The notes under the pieces: model-generated | What the model was told of the DNA's origin: nothing | Databases searched by the model: none | What the model saw: the letters and a program-made list of their open reading frames with translations, nothing else | Shown: piece by piece, positions 1 to 7,612 of the stretch | Numbering within the stretch: position 1 is the first letter of the stretch | Layout of the letters: each line of letters opens with the position of its first letter | Translations under genes and position numbers: made by a program | Source: JAAFHN01 sp031421855 | Lineage (GTDB): Bacteria; Pseudomonadota; Gammaproteobacteria; Burkholderiales; Burkholderiaceae_C | Direction of reading: 5' to 3' | DNA length: 34,898 nucleotides | NCBI GenBank assembly: GCA_031421855.1 | Contig: JANOPN010000007.1 | Location: 1-34,898, forward strand

Positions 1-88
1 CAAGGCGTTTGACGTACTGCCCAACAAGCGCCATTCCAGCGTTGGAGGTCAGTGAATAGGGCAGTCGTTTGATCAAGAAATCGGTCAT
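1..88 (-). CDS. Partial CDS, probable transposase N-terminus (runs off the left edge)
   Basis: An open frame starts at ATG 88 on the minus strand and runs off the window with 29 codons visible. The peptide begins MTDFLIKRLPYSL and continues with a segment reading SNAGMALVGQYVKRL. That resembles the N-terminus of IS1380/IS4-like transposases, but this is recalled from memory and only a fragment is visible. An inverted repeat, AGGTGA-TCT-TCACCT at 106-120, lies just upstream of the start and could be a terminal or regulatory sequence of the element. No terminal inverted repeat pair can be tested because the other end is outside the window. Other possibilities are any short conserved protein with this N-terminus. 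Confidence 0.4.
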   Translation of the reverse strand, partial: MTDFLIKRLPYSLTSNAGMALVGQYVKRL

Positions 89-392
89 GTGTGTTCTCAC
101 CCGCAAGGTGATCTTCACCTGGAGGCTAAGTCATTGATTTCAATAGGGAAAATGGGAGAAATGAGGGGCTGGGTCACGGATTCAGGTAGAAGATCAGATT
201 TTATAACTGCGCCACGGATTGGTTGGTTGAAAATTTAAATCAGTCTGTTTCGCAAGAAACAGTCCATCCAAACGCAAATATTGCAAAAATAGAAATTTGA
301 CTTGATTCGATGGTTTCCGAAAAAGTCTTACTTGCAGGAAGTAGAGTAAAGTTTTCGTCGAGACAATTAATCATGGGAAAGTATTTTAACCA
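89..392. other. AT-rich intergenic region without a gene
   Basis: About 300 bases between two divergent genes, clearly more AT-rich than the rest of the window. It holds a short inverted repeat next to the transposase start (106-120), a possible truncated copy of the interspersed repeat (151-184), and a perfect hairpin with arms CTGTTTC and GAAACAG around the loop GCAA (245-262). The hairpin has no U-tract on the plus strand, so it is not a convincing terminator there. The small reading frames across the region look non-coding. A promoter for the downstream nuclease-like gene should lie here, but I cannot pick a convincing -35/-10 pair. Confidence 0.5.
151..184 (-). repeat. Possible truncated copy of the interspersed repeat
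   Basis: The string GGTCACGGATTCA (172-184) differs from the repeat's GGTCACCGGATTCA by one missing base. The preceding bases (ATG..AGAAAT) resemble the repeat tail read on the minus strand. The other half, containing the GTTGCTAT motif, is absent. It may be a truncated copy cut by the neighbouring insertion, or a chance match. Confidence 0.3.
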
Positions 393-1364
393 ATGAGTGA
401 CATCCAACTTTTTCGCATAACTGCTGGACAAGCAACTGAACTACAAGGTAATTCCGTAGATCTGGAACGCCCTTTGCAAACGGTGATCGAGGCCAACCTA
501 CTACCATTGCTCAGAATTCGATTTATTGCCAGTGAGTATTCCACTGGCAAAACTCATGGAGGTCGCATAGATTCTCTTGGACTGGATGAAAACAGTTGTC
601 CGGTTATTTTAGAATATAAGCGTTCAATGGGCGAAAACGTCATCAACCAAGGACTCTTTTACTTGAATTGGCTGATGGACCACAAAGCTGAGTTCAAGCT
701 GCTGGTGATGGATAAGCTTGGTTCTTCAGCCGCGGATGCAATTGACTGGTCAGTGCCGCGTGTCGTGTGTATCGCGGCGGACTTTACGAAGTACGACGGG
801 CACGCGGTACAACAGATCGGTCGCAACATTGAGCTGATTCGCTACCGACGGTTCGGCGAAGACTTGTTGCTACTCGAGTCGGCGAATGCCGGTGGTGACG
901 CGACAGCCAAAACAACCCCAAGCAAACCCGACAAGGCCGCAAGCACCCAGCTAACCGCACCGATGAACACGCCAGCCATCGCGGCCGCTGGCAGGTCTAC
1001 CGGCCCGGACAGATCTTTTGCAGAACTGCTCGTGACCTTATCCGAGCCAACACAGCTCCTACTCACCGCACTGACAGACTACACACTGTCGCTCGGTGAC
1101 GATGTACAGCGAAAGGACTTGCGGCTATACGCTGCATTCAAGCGCCTTAAGAACTTTGCCACAGTGGTTTTGCACAAGAAGGACACCCTGCTGCTCAACC
1201 TGCACGTGAATCCTTCTCTCGCGTTGGCTGCGCTCCCAAACGCTCGTGATGTGACCCACATTGGTCACTGGGGAACCGGCAATCTACAGGTCCCCATCAA
1301 CAACATGACAGATCTCGAGGCGGCCAAACCATTCATCAATGCTGCCTACGAAGGGCGCGAATAG
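393..1364 (+). CDS. PD-(D/E)XK nuclease-like protein with C-terminal DUF5655 domain
   Basis: This 323-residue protein has an N-terminal half like the restriction-endonuclease-fold proteins related to NucS/DUF91. The segment GGRIDSLGLDENS followed by VILEYKR gives a plausible active site of D60, E74 and K76 (D...ExK). The stretch ENVINQGLFYLNWLMDHKAEF (about 81-101) is strongly typical of the DUF5655-associated nuclease family. A low-complexity A/T/P-rich linker lies at about 165-205. The C-terminal 110 residues (LSEPTQLLL through the end) fit DUF5655, a small domain of unknown function. The family is assumed to act on nucleic acid, but its substrate is not known. The gene stands alone beside a transposase fragment in AT-rich DNA, which suggests accessory or horizontally acquired status. 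No partner methyltransferase is visible. Confidence 0.8.
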   Translation: MSDIQLFRITAGQATELQGNSVDLERPLQTVIEANLLPLLRIRFIASEYSTGKTHGGRIDSLGLDENSCPVILEYKRSMGENVINQGLFYLNWLMDHKAEFKLLVMDKLGSSAADAIDWSVPRVVCIAADFTKYDGHAVQQIGRNIELIRYRRFGEDLLLLESANAGGDATAKTTPSKPDKAASTQLTAPMNTPAIAAAGRSTGPDRSFAELLVTLSEPTQLLLTALTDYTLSLGDDVQRKDLRLYAAFKRLKNFATVVLHKKDTLLLNLHVNPSLALAALPNARDVTHIGHWGTGNLQVPINNMTDLEAAKPFINAAYEGRE

Positions 1365-1394
1365 CTGCTGCACGTCGCCGAGGTCAGGCGTCGC

Positions 1395-1664
1395 TCATTC
1401 AGGCATTGCGCCCACGGCCGCTCGCACCTCAACAGCGCCTGCGTGTCCGCGCACGTATACCATCTGCCCTACCCTGATCTTGCAGGTTTTGCGCAGCTCT
1501 GTGGCGCCGTTGACTTGCACTTCGCCGCCAGCCACCATGGCTTTGGCTGCGCCGCTTGGGGCGATGCCGACTGCTTTGAGGCGTGAGTCGAGGGTGATGA
1601 ATTCGCTGGCGAGCTCAAAACGGTGTTTGGAACCTGTTTTTGGATGATTTGGGGCTCTGGTCAC
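1395..1664 (-). CDS. S4-domain RNA-binding protein, YbcJ-like (second paralogue)
   Basis: An 89-residue protein related to the YbcJ-type S4 family: EFITLDSRLKAVGIAPSG, then AAKAMVAGGEVQVNG, then ELRKTCKIRVGQMVYV. This is the S4 RNA-binding fold with the usual K/R-rich end. It is a diverged paralogue of the protein at 5552-5794. The only usable start is GTG at 1664. An in-frame TGA lies four codons upstream, and no ATG, GTG or TTG occurs between the start and the conserved domain. This GTG is the GTG of the GTGACC motif of the interspersed repeat, and the first dozen or so codons (MTRAPNHPKTG) match the repeat tail. The N-terminus is therefore longer than in the other copy and appears repeat-derived. 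Whether the gene is expressed is unknown. Confidence 0.75.
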   Translation of the reverse strand: MTRAPNHPKTGSKHRFELASEFITLDSRLKAVGIAPSGAAKAMVAGGEVQVNGATELRKTCKIRVGQMVYVRGHAGAVEVRAAVGAMPE

Positions 1665-1695
1665 GGTGTTTATTCACTTTGTTGCTATCTATTTT
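1640..1695 (-). repeat. Interspersed repeat copy 1
   Basis: On the minus strand it reads GATAGCAACAAAGTGAATAA, then CACCGTGACCAGAG, then a tail with TCAT and AAAAAC. It is a diverged copy, with CCCAA replaced by GTGAA. It sits between the decayed glycosyltransferase remnant and the S4 paralogue, where the intact paralogous pair has only an 11 bp gap. Its orientation matches both genes, and it provides the S4 start codon. Confidence 0.8.
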
Positions 1696-1696
1696 G

Positions 1697-1925
1697 ACGC
1701 AGTTGCTCTGCCCCGGCTCATTGATGCCGCCCATCTGCGCACTGCGGGGTTCTTCGAGATCGTGCCTAAAAGGCCGCATGCTGGAATACCAGGGGCGGTC
1801 TTTGCGCTCTGTCAGCCAGCGCCAATCTGGGTTGGGCGGCTAAGGGCGCTCTCGATGGCGATCTTCAAGTCAAGCTGATCGATCAGGGCGGCGGTGAGGT
1901 CGATGTGGCTATGGGCTGCGCCCTT
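1697..1925 (-). pseudogene. Decayed C-terminal remnant of a TPR-GT9 glycosyltransferase
   Basis: Minus-strand translation gives HIDLTAALIDQLDLKIAIESA, then after a frameshift and deletion PPNPDWRWLTER, PWYSSMRPFRHDLEE and QMGGINE. These align with the C-terminus of the intact protein at 5806-7599 (TAAMVEQLDLLVCIDSA, PPNPDWRWLTER, PWYPTMRLFRRGHDE, QMARLIE). The segment for the conserved VHLAGALGKPVWVPL is deleted, and the frame changes at the junction. No N-terminal TPR part is present. Sequence from about 1926 to 2100 may be more decayed material of the same gene, but I cannot align it. Together with the adjacent S4 paralogue, this is a broken duplicate of the 5552-7599 gene pair in the same order and orientation. 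Confidence 0.8.
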
Positions 1926-2069
1926 TTGACCGCTTGCTGTGTCGGATTGCACGCGATTGCAGCGACGGCGAACGGTTGCGCGCTGGCGGGAGGATGACCG
2001 GTTCAGCAAGGCGATGATTTTGGCTTCGGCGGCTAAAAGACTTCAAACTGGCTCGAAACAGGTCAAACC

Positions 2070-2150
2070 GCTGAACTTGGCAAATTTTAATGACAAATCA
2101 ACCTCTGGTCACCGGATTCATTGGGTTTGTTGCTATGTTTTTGTTGATGC
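2070..2150 (-). repeat. Interspersed repeat copy 2
   Basis: On the minus strand it reads ATAGCAACAAACCCAATGAA followed by TCCGGTGACCAG and an AT-rich tail with TCAT and AAAAT. The core is 2106-2142. It begins roughly 10 bases after the stop codon of the large oxidoreductase gene and runs in the same direction as that gene. Confidence 0.9.
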
Positions 2151-2156
2151 GCTGGT

Positions 2157-4874
2157 TCAGGCAGTAATCACGACATCACCGCAGACGTACCCCACACAGG
2201 TGAGCACGTCGCCGTCTTCGATCTCGTGGGCGGCTAAGCCGTCGGTGTTGGCCATTGGGGTGTCGCCTGAGATTTTGCGCACTTTGCATTCGCCGCAGTC
2301 GCCGGTGCGGCATGCGTTAGCGATTTTCACGCCTGCTTGGGTCGCAATGTCCAAGATGCTTTGTTCGCCGCTGCAGCTGGCTTTGACGCCTGACTTGGCG
2401 AAGAAGATGGTTCCGCCGCTTGCCTTCACAGCGCCAGCCGTGGCAAAACTCTCTTCGTGATAGTGGCGCATGTTGAAACCTGACGCCTCAATCAAGCCCT
2501 CGAACATGGCCTTGGTGCCCTCCATGAAGCCTGTGGGGCCGCAGACGTAGACTTCGCGTTGGGCGAAGTCAGGGGCGATTTTTTTGAGCATTTTTGCGTC
2601 AAGATAGCCGCTGAGACCACGGCGCGATTTTGATGCGCGGGTGAGGCTGATGTGCTGCACGAAACGGGGGTTGCCGCTGGCCATTTGGCTGACTTCTTGT
2701 GCAAACATGACATCGGCTTGGGTGCGGGCGCAATGAAAGTAGATGACGTCGGTATCCAACGCACGGTCTCGAATCCAGCGCGACATCGACAACATGGGCG
2801 TGACACCGCTGCCTGCTGACAACATCAGCAATGGCTTGCGCGGCTTGGGCGCGCAGCTGAATTTGCCGTGTGGGCCAGTCATGTTGAGTGTGGTGCCGAC
2901 AGCGACTTGGTCACACAACCCGTTCGACACCAAGCCGCCGTCAACCCGCTTGACGGTGACCTCAAAATACCCGGTTTGGGTGGGCGTAGACGACAGGGTG
3001 TACGAGCGAAAAACCGATTTACCGCCCATGTCGAGTGCAAGTGTGACGAACTGGCCGGGTTTGTACTGCAAGACCTGGCCTGACGCGTCAACGAATCGCA
3101 GCGCTTTCACATCGGCGGTGACGTCAACCACCTCTACGCACCGAGCCACAAATGGGCGTTGCACCGGGTCGGGATCGGCCAGTTTGACATCATGGGCGCG
3201 GGCAGCGCTTGCGCTGCTGCCCACAATCGGCAGTTGATCGACAAGCTTCGTCATCCAGCGGGCCTTGGGCGTCACCAGCTCGGGCATGAGTTTGGTGGCG
3301 GCCGCGCCCAGTGCGCTGGTGGCCGTCATCACGCCTGACATCATGGCCGATGCCACGCCGCAAAACAAAATATCTTGTCCCGTCAAAAACAAGCCCTTGA
3401 TCGGCGTGCGTGGCTTGACCCAGCTTTGCGCAAACCGCTCGGGCGTGTGGTCCATGCCGTAGAGCTGGCCCTTGCCGTAGTTGTTGAAGTGTTGGGTTGA
3501 CAAGGGCGTTGACAGCTCAAAGTAGTCAACTTTGCCGCGCGCAGAAGGCACGTGCTTGTACACATCGCTCAGCAACTTTTCAGACAGCTTGGCTTTGAAC
3601 GCGTCGTAGTCGGCGCCACGGCTTTTCCAGGGCTTGTTGGCCCATTGGCCAAACCACTCGTAGGGCGCAAGCGAGATCACGTCAATGGTTGACTTGCCGG
3701 GGTAGTGCTCGTCCCAGGCCGGGTCTTTGGACGACGGAAACGAGATGTAGTTGAGCGGAAAGTCCATGCTGGGCTTGGCCAAAAAGCGGCTCAAACTGGC
3801 ATCGTGATCGGCATCGCGGTAGATCCACATGTTGGCTTGTTCGAGCTTGAGATCGGCAGCACTGCCTTTCAAGCCGACATACAAACCCAAGTGGGCAACC
3901 GACGGTTTGAACGCGGTCATTTTGTCGCTGAATCGGTGGCGCGCGCCGACAGATTCAGGCATCAGCTTGCCGTAGGTGTTGTACAAGCCCGCAGCGCTGA
4001 CGACTTGCTGGCACAAAATCTCGTCGCCGTTGGCCATGCGCACGCCGATGGCGCGATCGCCAGATCCATGTTGCTCCACCAAAATTTGCTCGACTTCGGC
4101 GTTGACGACCACGGCGCCACCGGCGCGTTGAATCACGGGCTCAATGTGCCGAGCGATTTGAGACGCACCGCCAATGGGGAAGTTGCCTCCCGCTAAGTAG
4201 TGCTGCGCCACGACCGCATGCATGGCAAAGCTGGACTGCCCCGGCGGCAAGCCGTAGTCGCCCCATTGCCCAGTCAACACGCTGGCGAGTTTGGGGTCGG
4301 TGATGAACTCGGCCATGACGGCCTTGGTGGTGCGGTGAAAGTACTTGTTGCTCAAGCGCCCCACCATGGAGCCCACGGTTGGCTGCAAAGCACCAGGTAA
4401 AAACCTGGGGCCAAAATGCGCCGGCAAACTCAAGGTCGCCGCGCGAATGTGGTGCAAATACGCGTCAATTTGCCGACCCGCAGTCGGAAACGACCTGAGC
4501 AACTCTTCGCGAAAATTGGCTGCACCGGCCACAAAATTGAACTGCTCGCCTTGGATGATGATCTTGTCGTAGACCGCATCCATTTTGGCCCACTGCAAGT
4601 TGCCGTCGGTGATGACGTCAAACACCCGACGCAAAGTCGAGTTGGGGTTGTGAACCTCGCCAACATAGTGCACGCCGACGTCCCACTCATACCCGCGACG
4701 CTTGAACGAGTGGGTGAACCCGCCTGCGGTGTAGTGGCGCTCGAGCACCAGCACCTTTTTTCCGGCTTTGGCCATCAACGCAGCGGTGGTCAAGCCCCCC
4801 AAACCCGAGCCAATGACGATTGCGTCGTAGACCGAGTCGATCTCGCTTGAGACATATTTTTGACCAACAATCAT
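2157..4874 (-). CDS. Three-module flavoprotein: phytoene desaturase/RetSat-like oxidoreductase fused to FNR-like reductase and 2Fe-2S ferredoxin
   Basis: A 905-residue predicted redox enzyme. Residues ~15-540 are a CrtI/retinol-saturase-like FAD oxidoreductase, with dinucleotide motif GSGLGG at 22-27, E45 for ribose binding, and GG at 51-52. Residues ~573-815 are a ferredoxin-NADP reductase-like unit: RSYTLSS at 623-629 for FAD, GSGVTPM at 688-694 for NAD(P), CGPTGFM at 778-784. Residues ~819-905 are a plant-type ferredoxin with all four cluster ligands, C855, C860, C863 and C893. The fusion implies an intramolecular path from NAD(P)H through flavin and 2Fe-2S to the desaturase/saturase-like flavin site. 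The substrate is unknown; a lipid, carotenoid or other hydrophobic unsaturated compound is my inference. The ATG at 4874 lies 85 bp from the likely MarR operator, and the MarR gene is divergent, so repression by MarR is probable. All key motifs are intact. Confidence 0.85.
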   Translation of the reverse strand: MIVGQKYVSSEIDSVYDAIVIGSGLGGLTTAALMAKAGKKVLVLERHYTAGGFTHSFKRRGYEWDVGVHYVGEVHNPNSTLRRVFDVITDGNLQWAKMDAVYDKIIIQGEQFNFVAGAANFREELLRSFPTAGRQIDAYLHHIRAATLSLPAHFGPRFLPGALQPTVGSMVGRLSNKYFHRTTKAVMAEFITDPKLASVLTGQWGDYGLPPGQSSFAMHAVVAQHYLAGGNFPIGGASQIARHIEPVIQRAGGAVVVNAEVEQILVEQHGSGDRAIGVRMANGDEILCQQVVSAAGLYNTYGKLMPESVGARHRFSDKMTAFKPSVAHLGLYVGLKGSAADLKLEQANMWIYRDADHDASLSRFLAKPSMDFPLNYISFPSSKDPAWDEHYPGKSTIDVISLAPYEWFGQWANKPWKSRGADYDAFKAKLSEKLLSDVYKHVPSARGKVDYFELSTPLSTQHFNNYGKGQLYGMDHTPERFAQSWVKPRTPIKGLFLTGQDILFCGVASAMMSGVMTATSALGAAATKLMPELVTPKARWMTKLVDQLPIVGSSASAARAHDVKLADPDPVQRPFVARCVEVVDVTADVKALRFVDASGQVLQYKPGQFVTLALDMGGKSVFRSYTLSSTPTQTGYFEVTVKRVDGGLVSNGLCDQVAVGTTLNMTGPHGKFSCAPKPRKPLLMLSAGSGVTPMLSMSRWIRDRALDTDVIYFHCARTQADVMFAQEVSQMASGNPRFVQHISLTRASKSRRGLSGYLDAKMLKKIAPDFAQREVYVCGPTGFMEGTKAMFEGLIEASGFNMRHYHEESFATAGAVKASGGTIFFAKSGVKASCSGEQSILDIATQAGVKIANACRTGDCGECKVRKISGDTPMANTDGLAAHEIEDGDVLTCVGYVCGDVVITA

Positions 4875-4939
4875 GTGCAGCTCCGGGGTGTTTTAGGGCT
4901 TTGGAGCCCGCAAAGCGAAACCCCAAATGACTTACAATC

Positions 4940-4978
4940 TAGTTCAACAGTGAACATTGTAGTTCAATGTTGAACTAC
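4940..4978. promoter_or_regulatory. Tandem MarR-type operator between divergent genes
   Basis: Two inverted repeats of the form AGTTCA-N4-TGAACT lie side by side. Site 2, 4959-4978, is perfect (GTAGTTCA-ATGT-TGAACTAC). Site 1, 4940-4957, is imperfect (TAGTTCA-ACAG-TGAACAT). Their centres are 20 bp apart, about two helical turns, so two dimers could bind the same face of the DNA. Site 2 ends 13 bp before the MarR start codon, an arrangement typical of autorepressed MarR genes that also control a divergent target. Confidence 0.8.
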
Positions 4979-4991
4979 CTTCAAGCACCCC

Positions 4992-5459
4992 ATGACGACT
5001 CAATCCCCTGCAGCACTCAAAAAAGCCACTGAAACCCGAGCATGGGTCAACGTGGCCCGGGCCTACAACCTGTGCGAGCACATCCTCTCGGCGCGTCTGG
5101 CCACCATCGGCTTGCGCGTGGCCGAGCATGAAATCTTGGCCCACGTGTTCCACACACCCGGCCTCACGCAGCAGGCACTGGCAAAAGTTTGCTTTGTGGC
5201 CAAAAGCGGCATGAGCATGTCGCTGTCAAAAATGGAGGCGCAAGGCCTGCTCGCCCGCGAGTCCGACGCGAAAGACGGGCGCATCAAACGCCTGACCTTG
5301 AGCACGGCCGGGCTGGCCTTGGTGCAAACCAGCCTGAGTATTCAAGCCGACATCGTTGCGACCATGATGTCATCACTGAACGACAGCGAGGTGCAGGCCA
5401 TGAGCGAGCTGTCTCAGCGCATTGGCGTTCGCCTGGACGCGGTTTTGGCTGCCAGTTGA
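4992..5459 (+). CDS. MarR-family transcriptional regulator
   Basis: A 155-residue winged-helix protein with the MarR layout. An N-terminal dimerisation helix (about 15-45) is followed by the recognition region GLTQQALAKVCFVAKSGMSM (57-76), the wing DAKDGRIKRLTLSTAG, and C-terminal dimerisation helices. The gene is divergent from the three-module oxidoreductase, and the operator-like inverted repeats sit directly upstream of its ATG. It most likely represses both itself and that oxidoreductase until a ligand, perhaps a lipophilic or phenolic compound, releases it. The ligand cannot be read from the sequence. The interspersed repeat begins about 10 bp after its stop codon. Confidence 0.9.
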   Translation: MTTQSPAALKKATETRAWVNVARAYNLCEHILSARLATIGLRVAEHEILAHVFHTPGLTQQALAKVCFVAKSGMSMSLSKMEAQGLLARESDAKDGRIKRLTLSTAGLALVQTSLSIQADIVATMMSSLNDSEVQAMSELSQRIGVRLDAVLAAS

Positions 5460-5468
5460 TGGCCTAAA

Positions 5469-5540
5469 TTGCTATATAAAATATAGCAACAAGCCCAATA
5501 GATTCGGCGACCAAGTGCCAAAAACACCCAATATTTCGCC
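5469..5540 (+). repeat. Interspersed repeat copy 3 (with full 5' palindrome)
   Basis: This copy best shows the 5' end of the element: TTGCTATA-TAAAA-TATAGCAA is a perfect inverted repeat at 5469-5489. The core follows (CAAGCCCAATAGATTCGGC, then GACCAAGTGCC). It lies between the convergent MarR and S4 genes, immediately after the MarR stop and in MarR's direction. Confidence 0.9.
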
Positions 5541-5551
5541 GAAATCGACCA

Positions 5552-5794
5552 CTAGAGCCCAATCGACGAGGCGTTGCCGCGCACCGCGATGCGCAAGTCA
5601 GTACCCGGCATGGTCACCGTCTGGCCCGCGCGAATTTTGCAGGTCTTGCGCAGCTCGGTGTCGCCATCAACCTTGACCGCACCGCTGGCAATCATGGCCT
5701 TGGCCGCGCCGCCGCTGGGCGCAATTCCGACGGCCTTGAGGAGTGAGTCGAGGGTGATGAATTCGCCGGTGAGATCGAAGTTTTGATTGGGCAT
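5552..5794 (-). CDS. S4-domain RNA-binding protein, YbcJ-like
   Basis: An 80-residue small S4-fold protein: EFITLDSLLKAVGIAPSGG, AAKAMIASGAVKVDG, then ELRKTCKIRAGQTVTM. Length and motifs match the YbcJ family of small RNA-binding proteins, whose precise RNA target is not established. It starts 11 bp after the stop of the upstream glycosyltransferase gene, so the two are probably co-transcribed as the last genes of the ATP-grasp/alpha-E cluster. The paralogue at 1395-1664 lies beside a decayed copy of the same neighbour. I saw no strong Shine-Dalgarno sequence, which fits translation coupled to the preceding gene. Confidence 0.85.
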   Translation of the reverse strand: MPNQNFDLTGEFITLDSLLKAVGIAPSGGAAKAMIASGAVKVDGDTELRKTCKIRAGQTVTMPGTDLRIAVRGNASSIGL

Positions 5795-5805
5795 AGCACT
5801 TGAGC

Positions 5806-7599
5806 TTAGGTTAGCGCATCGACTCGTTGCCTGACCGCTTCGATTAAGCGCGCCATTTGCTCCAGCTTCGCCTCATCGTGCCCTCGCCGAAATAGCCGCA
5901 TGGTTGGATACCACGGGCTGTCGTCGCGCTCGGTTAACCAACGCCAATCGGGGTTGGGCGGCAAGGGCACCCAAACCGGTTTGCCCAAGGCGCCGGCCAA
6001 ATGCACCACGGCGCTGTCGATGCAGACCAGTAGGTCAAGCTGCTCGACCATGGCGGCGGTGTCGGTGAAGTCGGTGAAGTCAGCCGTGAAATCAACCAGC
6101 TGCTCAGGCGTGACCTGACAATCGGTGTAGTCACCGCCGCCCGACTTTTGCAGGCTAAAACATTGAACGCCGTCGATGGCCATCAGTGGCAAAAAGTGGC
6201 TCAGCGGCATGCAGCGGTTGTGGTGGTTGGCATGGATGTGGTGCCCTGACCAGGTGATGCCGATCTTGAATTGACCCGCCCATGGCGCAAGCCGGGCGCG
6301 CCAGTGATCGACTTTTGAGCTGGGCGCATGCAAATACGGCACGGCTCGCGGGATGAGATCCGGCTCGCGCACCGGATCACTCTTGTAGTGCAGTGGCAGC
6401 TCAAGCAAGGCGACGTGATAGTCCGCCTCCAGGTTCACGTTGGGCTTGAGGCAAATGACGCCGGGCATGGTCTCGACAATCGGGATCAAATCGGGTTGCA
6501 CCACGGCGTACACGGTTGCGCCGTCAGCTTGCAGCACCTGCGCGTAGCGAATGAAATTGATCACATCGCCCAAGCCCTGCTCGGCGTAAATGAGCACGCG
6601 TTTGCCATTGACGCTTTGTCGCTCTGGCCCCTGCCACTCCAGGTCGGGCCTAAAAAACGAGGGCCTAACCATGCGATCGGTATCGTTCCAACGCAATTGG
6701 TAGGTCGCCCACCCATCTTCAAATTTGCCAGCTAAAAGCAAAAGCAAAGACAAATCAATCGTCGCAACCGGAAACTTGGGCTGCACAACCAAAGCCTGTC
6801 GAATCAAGGCCTCAGCTTGGTCAAACTGGTTGTAGTGCAAGTAGGCTGTGCCCAAAATTCGCAAGGCGAACGGGTGATCGGGTTGCAACTCGTGCGCTCG
6901 TTTGGCGTGTTTGAGCGTACCCGCGAAGTCGCCCATGCGCCACAGCACGCCAGCCAAATCGACCTCGGCTTCAAAGAAGTTGGGCTCGCGCTCCAAGGCT
7001 TTTCGGTACCACGCGATCGACTCTTTCAGTTGAAAGGTGTGCTCAAACGCAAAACCTTTGTGCAATGCCGTTCGGGCATTGCCCGGGCGAACCAGCTCCA
7101 AGCGTTCGAGCACCACCAAAGCGTCGTGATGCCGCTTTTGGTTGATGTAGAACTCGGACAAGGCAGCCAGGAGCTCGATGCTGTCAGGGCAGGCACCCAG
7201 CGCCGATCGAATCGCGGGTTCAATTTCAGACACCCGTTTTTGAGCGCCGAGCAACTGCGCGAGTTGCAGCCACTGCGCGGCGTTGTTGGGCTGCACGCGG
7301 CATGCGTCGCTGACCCACGCGGCTGCAGTCCAGCCGTCGTTCATGGCCAAGTACGCGTTAGCCAGCGCGATGCGAACCTCGCTTGACAACGGGTTGAGCT
7401 TGAGCGCCTCGTTGAAGCTGCCAAAGGCCTCGTGCAAGCGATTCAGCCGCGCCAGCACCAAGCCCAGCCGATGATGCGCAGCCCAATGGCTGGCTTGCTG
7501 CGCCACGCCGCTGGACGCAAGTTGATGCGCCTCTTGCACGGCGTTCATGGCAAGGGCTTGATCGACCCTTTCCTCGATTGAGGTGACGACATAGCTCAC
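5806..7599 (-). CDS. TPR-repeat protein with C-terminal GT9-type glycosyltransferase domain
   Basis: The N-terminal ~340 residues are tetratricopeptide repeats with the usual alternating A/G/L/Y pattern, for example LERLELVRPGNARTALHKG and ALEREPNFFEAEVDLAGVL. The C-terminal ~230 residues resemble the ADP-heptose:LPS heptosyltransferase (GT9) fold: VLIYAEQGLGDVINFIRYA, IGITWSGHHIHANHH and DSAVVHLAGALGKPVW. Such TPR-GT proteins are common in Burkholderiales, and their acceptors are unknown. I chose GTG 7599, 13 bp after the alpha-E stop, because the open frame further upstream only overlaps the alpha-E gene and is Cys-rich nonsense. ATG 7548 is an alternative. The gene lies in an apparent operon behind ATP-grasp and alpha-E genes. 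A tandem DNA repeat at about 6060-6083 encodes DFTDFTD. Confidence 0.85.
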   Translation of the reverse strand: MSYVVTSIEERVDQALAMNAVQEAHQLASSGVAQQASHWAAHHRLGLVLARLNRLHEAFGSFNEALKLNPLSSEVRIALANAYLAMNDGWTAAAWVSDACRVQPNNAAQWLQLAQLLGAQKRVSEIEPAIRSALGACPDSIELLAALSEFYINQKRHHDALVVLERLELVRPGNARTALHKGFAFEHTFQLKESIAWYRKALEREPNFFEAEVDLAGVLWRMGDFAGTLKHAKRAHELQPDHPFALRILGTAYLHYNQFDQAEALIRQALVVQPKFPVATIDLSLLLLLAGKFEDGWATYQLRWNDTDRMVRPSFFRPDLEWQGPERQSVNGKRVLIYAEQGLGDVINFIRYAQVLQADGATVYAVVQPDLIPIVETMPGVICLKPNVNLEADYHVALLELPLHYKSDPVREPDLIPRAVPYLHAPSSKVDHWRARLAPWAGQFKIGITWSGHHIHANHHNRCMPLSHFLPLMAIDGVQCFSLQKSGGGDYTDCQVTPEQLVDFTADFTDFTDTAAMVEQLDLLVCIDSAVVHLAGALGKPVWVPLPPNPDWRWLTERDDSPWYPTMRLFRRGHDEAKLEQMARLIEAVRQRVDALT

Positions 7600-7612
7600 G
7601 AGCGCATTCCCA

